Assembly (NCBI GenBank): GCA_032622095.1
Contig: CP136064.1
Coordinates: 46,515,573-46,579,572, forward strand
DNA from: Siphonodentalium dalli
Lineage: Eukaryota > Mollusca > Scaphopoda > Gadilida > Siphonodentaliidae
Reading direction: 5' to 3'
Length of the DNA stretch: 64,000 nucleotides
The notes below the pieces were generated by a model. The model was not told the origin of the DNA, did no database searches, and saw only the letters and a program-made list of their open reading frames with translations. Shown in pieces: positions 22,059 to 33,600 of this stretch (the stretch's first letter is position 1; every line of letters begins with the position of its first letter). Made by a program: the position numbers and the translations under genes.

Positions 22059-23062
22059 AACTCCAACATATATGGTTTATGGCGAAACAGGTAGATACCC
22101 CATAGAAGTTACATTCAAAAATAGATTGCTAAAATTCTGGTTTTCACTTGTCACAAATACACATGGCAAAATGTCAAAATCGCTCTTCACATTGCTGTAT
22201 AATCATAACACAAACGGGATATTCTTTTCACAGTGGATTTACGCAGTTAAAGGAATAATTGATTGTTGCGGGGTGTTTCATGTCTGGGCGAACAAATATT
22301 CACTTATCAACACGATGTGCATTCTCAAGGATCTCACAAACATTTTAAGAGATCTGTTTATACAAGGGTGGCAAATCGATATATCACTTTCCAGAAAGGG
22401 CATGTTTTATTCCTTGATTAAGACAGAATTCACTTTCGAAAACTACCTAAATTCTAGTAATCAAAATAACGTATTCACCTTGGCTAGATTCAGAACCAGA
22501 AATCATAAACTGCCAGTAGAATCGGGAAGTTGGAATAACGTTCCATGAGAGCAGCGTGTATGTACCTCGTGTAATCTGAATGCAATCGGCGACGAAATAC
22601 ACTGCCTGATTGATTGCCCAATCTTCTCCGATTTGAGGGAATCATTATTTCCTGTCTTTTCGAAAAGTACATACAGTCTTGGTAAATTGAAAATGCTTTT
22701 AAGGAGCACACGACCATCTGTTTTAATGAAAACGTGCTAAATGATCAAAGAGATTCAAATTTCCGTAGCTGCCTGTTCTCCACGTTAAATCAGGTAGCTA
22801 TCCGGGTTAAATCAGATAGCTTCCACCTCGCAGGGCGGCAGCCTGTAAACTGTCATAACACATTTTTTATTCTTATTTGTCAAATCCCGTGTCACGTCCT
22901 GATGGCAACATATAACTTGAATATGATTAATTAACTATAACTACGTTAACCATCGTCCATCCGCACTTGGCACGGGATAGGTATTGTTTATGTATTCCGT
23001 TGTCTCCGTACCATGTACATTGGCTGGGAGAATAAAGTTTATATTCTGTGGAGAAAAAAAAA
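22059..23062 (+). pseudogene. LINE ORF2 C-terminal fragment with poly(A) tail
   Basis: The open frame from 22072 encodes VYGETGRYPI... and RTRNHKLPVESGSW, continuing after an in-frame TGA (22546-22548) as EQRVCTSCN...GDEIHCLIDCP and ending at TAA 22737-22739. This is the region after the reverse transcriptase domain, with a CxxC...HxxxxC zinc-knuckle-like motif. An 'aataaag' lies shortly before an A-run at 23053-23062. The insertion is 5'-truncated and carries a stop, so it is dead. It is the same family as the fragment at 49728-50620. Confidence 0.75.
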
Positions 23063-23155
23063 ATGACATTCTGTCGTCGTCAATAACCCCTGCTTACTAC
23101 TATCGTGTGTATTCACTTGAGACTTTAGCTTGTACTTTAACTAAATAAACAAGTA
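23063..23155. repeat. 93-bp direct repeat, right of LINE fragment
   Basis: Follows the A-run directly and matches 21966-22058 with no indels by eye. Confidence 0.75.
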
Positions 23156-23300
23156 TTCTGATTAATAGGTGGCCATTAAATTTAGAGCGTACCCATGAAA
23201 AGCTGGACTATATTTTCTAAATTTGTTAGATGTCTCTAATAATTATTAGTCACAGTGTAAGTTATTCCTGAGTCCAGGTCAAATTACAGATGCGCTGTTG

Positions 23301-23462
23301 TAGACAGAACACAACGCACATCTTAATCGAGAATCTTTTATGGAATGAGTTGCGGACACGCGAGCATATATTTCACGAAAGCGGAGCGTGGGTGAAAGTA
23401 ATTAAGCGCCGTCCGCAACGAGCGCGATTAAAGATTCTAGATTATTATGCAAGTTGTGTTCT
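23301..23462. repeat. Foldback element, about 160 bp
   Basis: CAGAACACAAC... at the left is mirrored by ...GTTGTGTTCTG at the right. The imperfect inverted arms of about 57 bp include 'agaatctttta' and 'gttgcggac'. Confidence 0.6.
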
Positions 23463-23609
23463 GTATTTATTCCAAACCCTTTTGTCTGATAAGTTTAAAC
23501 CATGATTGTGATTGTGATTTAAGTCTGATGAAAGATTGGACATAATTGGTCCATCAACTTGAGCTGACCGTTGACGCCGTGCACGCCATCGCTTCTTGGC
23601 AACAAGGTA

Positions 23610-23790
23610 CAGCAATGCCCTAATTAATCGACTCCCTAACAACAGCACAATTATGGGTAACTTTTCAGGATTTAGTCGGAAATATGGCTTGGTGCTATTC
23701 ATCGGAAAGCTCTCACATTTCCGACTAAATCCTGAAAAATTACCCATAATTCTGCTGTGGTTAAGGAGTCGATTATTTAGAGCATTACTG
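23610..23790. mobile_element. TA-flanked foldback element C, copy 2 (complete)
   Basis: CAGCAATGCCC...GAGCATTACTG with TA on both sides (23608-23609, 23791-23792). Almost the whole element is inverted repeat ('attatgggtaacttttcagg', 'atttagtcggaaatatggct') with a short centre near 23695-23712. The structure fits a Tc1/mariner-type MITE. Confidence 0.8.
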
Positions 23791-23856
23791 TAGCTCTGGT
23801 TTGTATTCCCCTTGTGCTATTGAACAATATGTGTTCTATGGTGTGGTTACGTTTAA

Positions 23857-24204
23857 CCCTTTACCCAACAGAACGGCCCTGTGCCAATGCATTCTCTTAT
23901 ATATGCGAGTCGACCATAGGTCGCCTCGCATATATAAGAGAATGCATTGGCTTAACACATATTAAAAATGATAAAAACAATTTAGGCCAATGCATTCTCT
24001 TATATATGCGAGGCGACCTATGGTCGACTCGCATATATAAGAGAATGCATTGGCACATGGCATAACTGTAACCATCACAATGTGGTCAATGAACCGGTTT
24101 CCAATGATATCCATATTTGCATGGTGTTATTGAGACAGACCGAAGATATTTTAGGCTGTTGAAGCTTTATTTGGGCGTTTTTGGCCGTTTTTTGGGGTAA
24201 AGGG
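23857..24204. mobile_element. TTAA-flanked element B, copy 2, with twin palindromes
   Basis: TTAA at 23853-23856 and 24205-24208. Perfect 10-bp ends CCCTTTACCC/GGGTAAAGGG. Palindromes at 23883-23951 and 23986-24054 with a spacer of only 34 bp. Orientation is opposite to copy 1. A right-hand segment ('cacaatgtggtcaatgaaccgg') is shared with copy 1. Confidence 0.85.
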
Positions 24205-24559
24205 TTAATACACGTGGCTCGCGTCAACGGGTGTGGAATAAAACGTATTTTTGAAGTTAATGTCCTTTGAATTTGGACTTATTATGTAACAATCCATTTT
24301 AAAGATTATATTCAATCTATTTTATCACATGGTAGGTTTATTGATATTGATATATGATATATATGCATACAACAAATACTGTAACACAATTTTTCATTGA
24401 AATAAACTAATTCATATAATCTGATTTGTCAAATATTCTGCCAATATTCTGCCATCATAGGCCAGCGGTCTGAGTTGAATCGTACGCTTACATATATTGC
24501 CGCAACGAATCGCTGCATTACATGCAAGTAGTGTATGAGATAATTGAGGGAACACACTA

Positions 24560-24848
24560 CTTCAAGGGGTTATCTGTCATGTACTTCAAGGGGTTATCTG
24601 TCTTCAAGGGGTTATCTGTCTTCAATGTGTTATATGTCATGTACTTCAAGGGGTTATCTGTCTGCAAGGGGTTATCTGTCATGTACTTCAAGGGGTTATC
24701 TGTCTTCAAGGGGTTATCTGTCATGTACTTCAAGGGGTTATCTGTCTTCAAGGGGTTATCTGTCATGTACTTCAAGGGGTTATCTGTCTTCAAGGGGTTA
24801 TCTGTCATGTACTTCAAGGGGTTATCTGTCTTCAAGGGGTTATCTGTC
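24560..24848. repeat. Minisatellite, 18/24-bp alternating units
   Basis: The 18-bp unit CTTCAAGGGGTTATCTGT alternates with the same unit plus CATGTA (24 bp), giving a 42-bp higher-order period with about five repeats. All unit lengths are multiples of three, so two plus-strand frames and one minus-strand frame stay open by construction. No splice signal or start context supports translation. Confidence 0.9.
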
Positions 24849-24960
24849 GTTATCTGTCAATAATGTGAAAAAGTTAGCCAATTATGACGAACTGCTTTAC
24901 ACGCTGCTAAGCGATATGCAGCTATGTGAAAGTTTAGACTAAACTTTCCGCGAAAATATG

Positions 24961-25409
24961 TGACCCGCCATATCAAATCCAGTCGTAAGTCGGGATTTTT
25001 TTACCCTGTGCCAATGCATTCTCTTATATATGCGAGTCGACCATATGTCGCCTCGCATATATAAGAGAATGCATTGGCCTAACAATGTTTTACAATTTTA
25101 ATATTCTTGTATTCTTTAACAATTTTATAATTTCACCCATACAGAGCCCCAGACAAACATGAGCAGACGACACTCTTCTATATGCTTCTATATATGTGTG
25201 GGGCTCCCTGCAGGGTAATGGCTGTTTTTTATTTTATGTCCTAAAAATTGTCAGAAACATTTATTTTAAAAAAATGATAAAAAATTGTTAGGCACATGCA
25301 TTCTCTTATATATGCGAGGCGACCTGTGGTCGACTCGCATATATAAGAGAATGCATTGGCACAGGGTAAAAAAATCCCGACTTACGACTGGATTTGATAT
25401 GGCGGGTCA
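24961..25409. repeat. Foldback element A, copy 2 (inverted)
   Basis: Same terminal repeats as at 103-558. Palindromes at 25010-25078 and 25292-25360. The spacer is in the opposite orientation to copies 1 and 3 (TGGGGCTC side last). A few base changes lie in the palindromes (CCATATGTC, GCACATGC). Confidence 0.85.
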
Positions 25410-25582
25410 TATATAGTATAAGTATTATAATAGGGAGGTTGGCAACTTAGCTGGACAAGCAATATCAAGAAGCCCAATGCTATGTCGCGAGACCATGGCC
25501 CATGGTAGAACAATTACAGTATGTTGATCAATTCCGCATAACATCAATTCTGAATTAAACACCAGGAGTACGTTTTTGTGTA

Positions 25583-25907
25583 GCCTTCCTAACATGGAAT
25601 GTCACAGGCCTCCTAATGAGCTCATCGGCTTACTTAACAAGATTTCTTGAATTTAATCATATCGATGTGGTAGGTGTCAGTGAACACTGGTTACATGAAC
25701 ACAATGCAGATTATGCACAATGTATCGGTAATCAATATGATTATCACGTTGTCTGTGACGCTTAGCAACGTCTACCCATACAGAGGGGTAGATATTCCGG
25801 TGGTGTTCTACTTATGTGGCATAACAAATACGCAAAATACGATCCCACTCTTCCGATTCCAGATGATAGGATTTCTGGATTCTGGATAGGATTGATCACG
25901 CATTGAT
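25583..25907 (+). pseudogene. LINE APE-endonuclease fragment
   Basis: The frame reads FLTWNVTGLL..., HIDVVGVSEHWL, NQYDYHVVCDA, stop, then GRYSGGVLLMWHNKYAKYD and PDDRISGFWIGL, then a stop. The WNV, SEHW and SGG blocks match the N-terminal apurinic-like endonuclease domain of non-LTR retrotransposon ORF2 proteins. There are at least two in-frame stops and no adjoining reverse transcriptase, so it is a dead fragment. It may belong to the LINE family seen at 22059 and 48954. Confidence 0.65.
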
Positions 25908-26174
25908 TCCCACTGAAGACTCAGCTCTTATTCCATACATCAAAGTAATCGATGACGTTCCCTAAATGTGTCAAATCATCGCCCAATTATGTTCACAATG
26001 CAATTTCCAGTTGACAATCACGGCCTTTATATACAACACCACGAACAATAACACTAAACCGAATTGCAGCACGGGTTCCAAAAATGTTTGAGCTCAAATA
26101 TGGTATCGTACATGACACTAGAATGTATTGATTATGCTAAGGATGTTGGTCACAAAATGTACGCATGTTTCCTG

Positions 26175-26550
26175 TACACTGAAAAAACATAAGTGTAGAA
26201 AATCTACACAAAAGAGTAGAATGGCTACTCTTTATTGGTAAAAGTTGATCCAATCCTTTAAAGAGTAGAAATAGAGTAAGAGTAAAAATTACTCTATTTG
26301 TGTAAGTGTGGCTACTCTTTCGTGGTGTATAATTTTACATTTTCCCACACAATATTGTGTAGAAATGGGGTACACAAATGTGTAGAGATTTGTGTACACT
26401 GTAGGAGTAGTTATGTACACATAAAGTGTACTTACCATATCTACACTTTTATGAGTATATTTATTCACACAAATTCTACTACTCTTTTAAGTGTAGAAAA
26501 GTACCCTTTTTGTGTACGATTGTGTACACTTTGATGAGTAGATGCAAATC
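26175..26550. repeat. GTGTA/GAGTAGA-word-rich tract
   Basis: Short words GTGTAGA, TCTACAC, GAGTAGA and TACTCTT recur on both strands dozens of times with irregular spacing, beginning 'actgaaaaaacataagtgtag'. It is not a simple tandem array. ORFs crossing it are by-products. Confidence 0.55.
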
Positions 26551-27596
26551 ACCCCCCATGGTACCCCATCCAACCAATTCATGGGAATGTGAATCATTGG
26601 GCAAGAGTGACAAAGACAACCATGGTCATACGGTTCAACTATATTATAATTACAGATACAATCCCTGCAACAATCTGCCCCATTCATCACATAGGCAAAT
26701 TAACAAAGGCTGTGGGTTTCATAGGAAAACAGGATAATCAATCCACGAGAAAACTGTATTGGTGATTCATTATATTTATTTCATATTGAACACAAATGTA
26801 ATATAACAGTTATGCATTTGACATTTAGCATATACCATGCCTAGAATGGGTAGGATGCTGTGTATATTAAAACGTAATATGTATACATAGTCATTTGTGG
26901 TTACAATGAAATTCTGAATATAAAAATAATGAGCGATTGTCTCACTCTTATTTTCTCACATGTGAACAGCTGATGTGAATAGCAATAAAACATTTCCAAT
27001 AATAATGAGGTGTATAATTTGTCCAGTACAGTCTGGTGCAGTTATGAAAAAAGTGCCAAACCTCCAATTAATTGCAGCATGATATTTCTTAGCTAGAATA
27101 AGTACATTAACCCATGATAAACAACATATTAAAAATAAAAAGGACCTACAAATGGGGAAATTGGTGAATATTGTGAAATAAATTTGTGAAAATGTGGTAA
27201 AATACTCAATTTATGGCTTTCAAGGTTGTTTATCATACATGTATAAGAAATTCCATATCAAAAGTCCTTACATTGTCATATCTGTTACGTAAATTTTACT
27301 ATCCTGATTACAGAACAGAAAACCTTTTTCCATATGTATCAGTTAAGTATTTTTTAGTCATATATGCCTCTAAAATTGAGACTTCATTTCACAAGACTAT
27401 TCCTAATATTTTAAATACTAGAGAGAAATGAAGGATTTTCCAGTCCTGTAACCAGGATAGTAAAATCTCCAATATAGTTTTGATAATGGAAGGACTTGTT
27501 GATTTTAAAATGTTGATCAAAGTAGACACCCCCTCCCCTGTCCCTGGTATAAGTTAAAGCTGTTTGGAAAAATAGTCTAGTCAGTTTTAAAGGTAC
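26551..27596. other. AT-rich, no feature recognised
   Basis: Contains several AATAAA words (for example near 26983) that could mark a 3' untranslated region, but no coding exon was identified nearby. Confidence 0.35.
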
Positions 27597-27600
27597 TCAA

Positions 27601-28005
27601 TCCGAACAGAGGGTCCCCATCTCAACAGATTCCAACAACAACAATCCGATCAGAGGGTCCTATATTAATATTTCTTTGGCTTTGGGGGTAAAAAATATTT
27701 GATTCGAGTCGAGGAACCCATCAAACAAAGCTCAGAGTTATTAGATATTGATTTTTTTGAAATTTGTTATTTACTCGAGATGAGTACTAATAATTGCCTT
27801 CAACTGCCGTAATCTGCTCGGGATGTGTACACCAAAATCTATTCAAACAGACAAGGATGGATAACTCTAAAATCAAGTGGTAATAAAATCGATATCTAAC
27901 AAATCTGAGCTTTGATGGGTGACTTCCTCGACTCGAATCAAATATTTTTGACCCCCGAAGCCATTGAAATAGTAATTGAGAGGAGTTTTATCGGATTGAG
28001 TACCT
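27601..28005. mobile_element. TTAA-flanked element I, copy 1
   Basis: TTAA at 27597-27600 and 28006-28009. Ends AGGTACTCAATCCGA and TCGGATTGAGTACCT. Subterminal inverted similarity includes 'tatttgattcgagtcgagga' against its complement near 27926-27947. A second copy lies at 58750-59189. Confidence 0.8.
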
Positions 28006-28550
28006 TTAAGTACACTGGGGAAATTGATTCAGGTACATTCCGCTCTTTAAAATATTTACAGCTACTCACAAAAAGAGAAATGCTCTTCATTATTCTTGTT
28101 TGAATGACATAATACGTTGCTGTTTGTCAACTGCAGCATTTTCATTGGCTAAGAATTAAATATATGCATCGCAGAAAATGGGATAGTTTGCTGATCAGTT
28201 AATTGATGAACGCCATTTTAATTCGCAGCAGGCAAAATCAAACTTCTTCCTTTTTGTTTATGATCCAAGATAGCCTTAGCCTTTCTCTTCCTATAACAAG
28301 TTTTATATAGTTTCCTGGGTATAAAATAATATGAATCAAGGACCCCTGTCTGGAAGAGCTTCGATAAGTTATTATTGATTTAATTTAGAATTTTCTGGTA
28401 TAATGTATATACATGCATCAATTTGGGACATTTCATAGCTCGTGTTTGTTCCGTGCATAGCATGGGCTTAATTCTATCTGAAAAAATAGTATCGAAAAAC
28501 ATCATTAACCCTTTCACGTCGTGAGCTGTGCTGGTACAGCATTAAAGTTC

Positions 28551-28620
28551 CTGTGCCAGTGCATTATCTTATATTATATTTGCGACTGTGAGCCTTGCAT
28601 ATATAAGAGAATGCTCTGGT
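28551..28620. repeat. Decayed copy of the 69-bp palindrome
   Basis: 'gtgccagtgcattatcttat' ... 'gcatatataagagaatgc' retains the outline of the palindrome with many substitutions. It is preceded by CCTGTG. This is an older insertion than the other copies. Confidence 0.55.
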
Positions 28621-28677
28621 TTACAAGGTCAAGGTAAATATTGTTAGGCCTATGTATTCTTTTTATGCAGTAATGCT

Positions 28678-28880
28678 CTAAATAATCGACTTCTTAACCA
28701 CAGCATAATTATGTGTAACTTTTCAGGATTTAGTCGGAAATTTGGCTTGTTGCCATTCATTGGAAAGCTCTCCCTGGGAGCTTTCCGATGAATGGCAATA
28801 AGCCATATTTCCGACTAAATCCTGAAAAGTTACCCATAATTATGTTGTGGTTAAGGGGTCGATTAATTAGAGCATTACTG
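28678..28880. mobile_element. TA-flanked foldback element C, copy 3
   Basis: CAGTAATGCTC...GAGCATTACTG, with TA at the right (28881) and TG at the left. Long near-perfect inverted arms meet at 'gctctccctgggagctttcc' near 28768-28787. Confidence 0.75.
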
Positions 28881-29639
28881 TATATACAAGGCTCCTGATG
28901 GGAGACTGGCATACATAACAGAACGCATTTACGGTACAGAGTTTTCACAAAATTTCAGGAAGCTCCAGTCATGGAAGGGTTCGATGATAGAAGCGTTTCC
29001 ATACAGGTGTCTTTGACTCATGCATGTATCTATCATGTTATACCCTGGCAACTATATAAAATGTGGCTTATTTTTTAATTTATATTTTACTCGTATTAAT
29101 GACATCCATACATATTGCGCGTTTAGGTCTGCAGTTGTTTGGTAAGTTCCGCCATTTTCAATGATGATGTGCTACGGCATCTTCCCTCCCCTGGGGGAGA
29201 TAAACTGGGGTAACCCCCAGACCTTTCCATGAGGAAAACACAGCGAGAGCAGTTATTGGCTACCGCAACGCAGAAGACGGGTGCAATACGGCACCCACAC
29301 TAAAACTGCAAAAGGCGTCTTTGCTCAAACAAAAAGTTACAGTAGACTAGACTATGTCTAGTTACACTGCAATAGGCCATAGTCGAACTGAGATGGTAAA
29401 AGATGTAAATAAACCTTAAAATAGTTAAAATAGTTAAATAAAATAGTTCAATATTGAACCAACAATTACATTATTACAGTCGCCATTAGAATTTTGTGAA
29501 GAGGGATGGGTGCGAATTTTAGCACCTGTGAATTGAAAAGTACAATTGCTACGGGTGCGAGAGCAATCACTCCCGTCTCCTGGGAAGGACTGATCATCTC
29601 CCCTGTCTGAATGTTTCTTACTTTCACATGTAGTGGCCA

Positions 29640-31430
29640 TTTAGTGTCATTTTATCATTCAATATGGCTATGTGACTATGTGAAAAACTATCATTGGTGA
29701 CAAGGAAGCATGTTTTTTCTTCGGCAGAGGCATTACAGTTCAGAATTTTTGTGTGTGTGGAAAATTGCTTAGTCTATCCAACACCCCCCCCCCCCGGTTG
29801 AATTTTTATTTACCTCAACATCTAATCCAATTAGTCTCATTTTATGATTCACTATGACTGTGCAACTAAGAAAACTAATATTGGCATGTATTTTTTGTGA
29901 AATAGGCAATAATTCCAGAGAAAGTCCAGAGAATTTCTACCACAGCATCTCATGGCCAGTTAAGTCAGTCTCATTTTATCTATCAATATGAATATGCGAC
30001 TAAGTAAAACTATCAATGGCATCAAGGAAGCATGTTTTTTTCTGTGAAAGAGTCAATATTTAAAGTTTGGAGAATTTTCAATGAAAATTACCTTGTTTAT
30101 CTTCCCCTCCCGCCTGAATTTTACCTCAATAGTTATTCTAATTTTATCATTCATATGACTATGCGACTAAAAAAAACTATTGTTGGCGACAAGGAAGCAT
30201 GTATATTCTATTAAAGAGGTGCGGAGAATTTTCATTGAAAAATACATAGTTGATCTCCCCCTCCACCCACATGAATTTTTCTTACCTTAACATGTAGCGG
30301 CAGGTTTTTCTTCGGAAAAACCCATGTTTTTCTTCGGAAGAGGTAGATCATGCCATGACTCTCTACTCTGTCTAATGCCCATAGAGATCATATTCCACTA
30401 ATACGAAACCTTTGAACTTTTTGAAGTTTTGACAGGGGATATTATAAAGTCTAACAATAACGCGGGGAATATATTTCTCAGCTATTATCTGTTCCTTAAT
30501 AATGTACAAGTTTCACAATGGGTGAATGTCCCAACTCAAAATTGCATGTTTTTCTATGACCTTTGTGACCCGATATCACAATAAACATTGAATTATTTAC
30601 CCAGTAGAAACGCTATAATTGTCAGCAAAGCAAAGCAAAATCTCTCAAAAATCCGCTTTCAACATGAAATTTCGAGTTGGGACCTTCACCTACAGTAAAG
30701 TGCATTAGTAAGGAACAGATAATAACTAAGAAATATATTCCCTGTGTTATTTTTTCGACTTTATAAGGTTCCATGTCAAAACTACTTCAAAAAAGTTCCA
30801 AGGTTTCGGACTGGTGGAATATGATCTCTACGGGCGTTAGCCAGAGTAGAGATTCATGGCATGATCTACGGCAGAAGCTACATGTAGGTAATTTTTAATG
30901 AAAATAAGATATTGTAGTAGTAAAAAAAAATTCAGGGGGTTGCGGTTGGCAAGACTTCAATTATTGGCCTTTTCACAGAAAATACATGTTCCTTGTTGCC
31001 AATGAGGGGGGATAGGGGATAAACTAGGAAATTTTCAATGAAAATTCTCCAAACTATAATTATTGCCTCTTTCACTGAAAATACATTGCCTATTTCACAG
31101 AAAATACATGCTTCCTTGTTGCCAATGATACTTTTTTCTTAGTCGCAAAGTCATATTGAATGATAAAATGAGACTAACTGGCTGTTGGATGTTGAGGCAA
31201 AAACAAATTCAGGTTGGGGGGGGGGGGGGTGGGTGATAAACTAAGTAATTTTCAATGAAAATTTGCCTCCTTGACAAAGAATACTTGCTTTCTTGTCACC
31301 AATGATAGGTTTTTTCTTAGTCATATAGTCATATAGTCATATTGAATGATAAAATTAGTCTATCTGCCCATTAGTTGTTGAGGTATTAAAGAACAAATTC
31401 AGACGGAGGTTATGGGGGGGGGGATGCGTA
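29640..31430. repeat. 1.8-kb long inverted repeat
   Basis: The left arm (about 29640-30535) and right arm (about 30670-31430) are inverted copies. Examples are 'agagatcatattccac' at 30382 against its complement near 30820, and 'ctcagctattatctgttcc' near 30477 against its complement near 30712. Each arm contains 3-5 imperfect repeats of a phrase built on 'ttatcattcaatatgactatg' and 'ggcaacaaggaagcatg'. There is no coding region. It could form a very long hairpin RNA if transcribed. Confidence 0.7.
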
Positions 31431-31725
31431 GGCGGGAGATAAACTTTTACAACAGTATAGAACGAAAACACTGGAAGCAAAGCAATTTTCGGTCTAGAAC
31501 TCTAGATCTGTTTTAGACGGTGATTGTGTATCGCTTCACCATGCAGTCATTTTCAATAAAAATACATGAATAATAAAAAACCCTGAATTCAACAGATGCC
31601 TATGAGTAACCACAGAAAATTCAGCTTTATAATTTCTTCATTCATTGTTTATTTTTTCCTGATTATGTTGTTTGATATGCAAGAGCCTTTTGAATAAATA
31701 AACACTGAATGAAGAAACTCTAAAC

Positions 31726-31915
31726 TCTATGTTATTGTCAAGTTTGTACGCTGTGTTATGTAAACAAAATCCAGGTTCTGTAACATTTTTGGCTTTTGTT
31801 TACATAACAAAGTATATGAACTTGACCATAACATACTATTTACTCAATATTATTTCTGTTTTAGCGGATGTGACTATTTTAACAGCGATGCCCACTGTGA
31901 AGGCCATCCGTGCCT
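31726..31915. repeat. Element D fragment
   Basis: 'gttattgtcaag', 'gttatgtaaacaaaa', and the right end GGCCATCCGTGCCT before TTAA (31916-31919). The left end is lost. Confidence 0.6.
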
Positions 31916-32117
31916 TTAATCACAAGCTCTGATTTATAATGTAAAGTATGTGTTTTTGTGAAAGGCTTAATGTAGACAATGAATCATGTCAAAGCAACAT
32001 ACGGATCAATGTAATGGACTCATCTGAACACTCCTTTTCAGTTGGGCTCGCAATACCACCTTTTACAATATCGATTTTACCTCTAAATTCTAATCAAATA
32101 TAGCAAATCCACTTTAT

Positions 32118-32280
32118 ATTAATCACAGGAGCTTGGAACTTTATAAATAACTGCCAAAAATTATCAACATGCATCTGCCTGAAGATAATTTTTGGTGAAC
32201 AGTAGGTTGGCCATAAATAATCATAGGGCAATTTTTAAGGGAATTTGTTGATTAAGTTCCAAGCTCCTATGGATTTATAT
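32118..32280. repeat. Small foldback element
   Basis: 'caggagcttggaact' (32125) is mirrored by 'agttccaagctcct' near 32255, with about 130 bp between. AT-rich flanks. Confidence 0.5.
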
Positions 32281-32994
32281 TACTCAATTTTAAATCTCAC
32301 CAAAAATAGTAAATTGGCAAAATTTTGATTTAGGTCGGAATAGTTTTCACAAGAATAAAAAAATAATAATTGGGATTTACATGCAATCTCCAGATCAAAA
32401 GTTAGAGTTACCATTGTTTCCAGCCGTGACTGCATGTATGTCATATTGGAATTAACAGGGATGCTAAGTGCAGCAACTAAGGAGACTTAACAGTTAACAG
32501 CGATTGGGCTAGGTAAAATAAATACCAGTTCCAAGCCAGATAAATATGTACTAGTATTGTTTAAAAAAAATAGCGGTCACATGCTCATAGCCCGTTTATA
32601 TATAACCATGGGTATATGCCAGATATAATCGTACAACAAATATCGCTGTTCTTTTGACCGTGTATTTATTCATGGTGCGTGTGCCTGCACATGGTTATCC
32701 GTAACCTGGTGCCCGGTGTTATTGCATTGAAAGTTAATCATGTTCGACTGGTGTTGTTAAGCTTAGTGATGAGATTAGCGGTTTCTATTTCTTGTCTGGT
32801 CATATTTACTGTTGGAACTTTTTTTGAAATAGACGCACTTTTTATACTAGAATTTGCGCAACAGGAGTGCATGGAGGGAAATTGCACACCGAGTTGGTTT
32901 AAGGGTTTTTAGAAAAACTATTCATATATGATATAGAGAGGCCAACAGAACGATACCATGCGAATTTAAAACTGAGAGAATAAAAGGCCGTACG
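32281..32994. other. No feature recognised
   Basis: A 77-codon open frame at 32679-32912 has a hydrophobic stretch (VRLVLLSLVMRLAVSISCLV) but no splice context or family resemblance, so I do not call it a gene. Confidence 0.35.
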
Positions 32995-33600
32995 GCCACA
33001 GTGTCCCCCGAAAAAGTGGCTTCATTGGGGCATCAGCTTGTCTGAAAAAAATAACAAGGACCATAAATCCGATACTACATTTCAGAACAATCCACTAAAT
33101 TTCAGAACAATCCAACCAGTGTACCTTGGAATGGTAGATAAACTATCATACTAAATTTGATTCAGATATGATCACACAAACTAAAGTTGTCATCCGGAAA
33201 CCAGAAATTGACAGGATTCTAAGTTGAAAAAGGGCCATAACTCTCGCAAACATGGGCCGAGTAAACACATATTCGAACTTGACCTGTATTTTGGTTGATA
33301 AACTCACATACCAAATTTGGTTCAGATATGACCACACAAACTGAAGTTATCATCCGGAAACCAGAAAATTATAAGATTGTAAGTCGAAAAAGGGCCATAA
33401 CTCTCGCAAAAATGGGCGGAGCAAACCCATATTCGAACTTAATCTGTATTTCAGTCTGATAAACTCACCTATGAAATTTGCTCTTGATCTAATAACCGAA
33501 ACTAAAGTTATCATCTGGAAACCCCGGACGCACACACGGACGGACGGACACCGGCTATTTTAATAGTCCCCCGAAATTATTTTTTTCTGGGGACAAAAAT
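32995..33600. repeat. Bivalve-type interspersed repeat
   Basis: Begins near 'cacagtgtcccccgaaa' and ends near 'agtcccccgaaattattttt'. It contains two tandem blocks of about 175 bp ('aaaagggccataactctcgc', 'catccggaaaccagaaa') and a GGAC/CGGA microsatellite near 33535. I recall this type of sequence as abundant in bivalve genomes, and it is my main taxonomic clue. Confidence 0.6.

Larger units (their letters stand above)
28300..29075. repeat. Degraded element J, copy 2, with nested inserts
   Basis: The left piece (28300-28400) and right piece (28975-29075) match the two subterminal arms of element J (20905-21424). Between them sit a decayed element-B-like start after TTAA (28505), a decayed palindrome (28551-28620) and a complete element C (28678-28880). 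Confidence 0.55.

Noticed and set aside
24544-24942. 132-codon open frame of repeated SRGYLS/CT units
   Set aside because: Open because of the minisatellite period, not because of coding constraint. Other frames and the opposite strand are equally open.
29434-29640. Minus-strand 68-codon frame rich in Ser, Asp and Cys
   Set aside because: It lies at the edge of the large inverted repeat, has no domain and no splice context.
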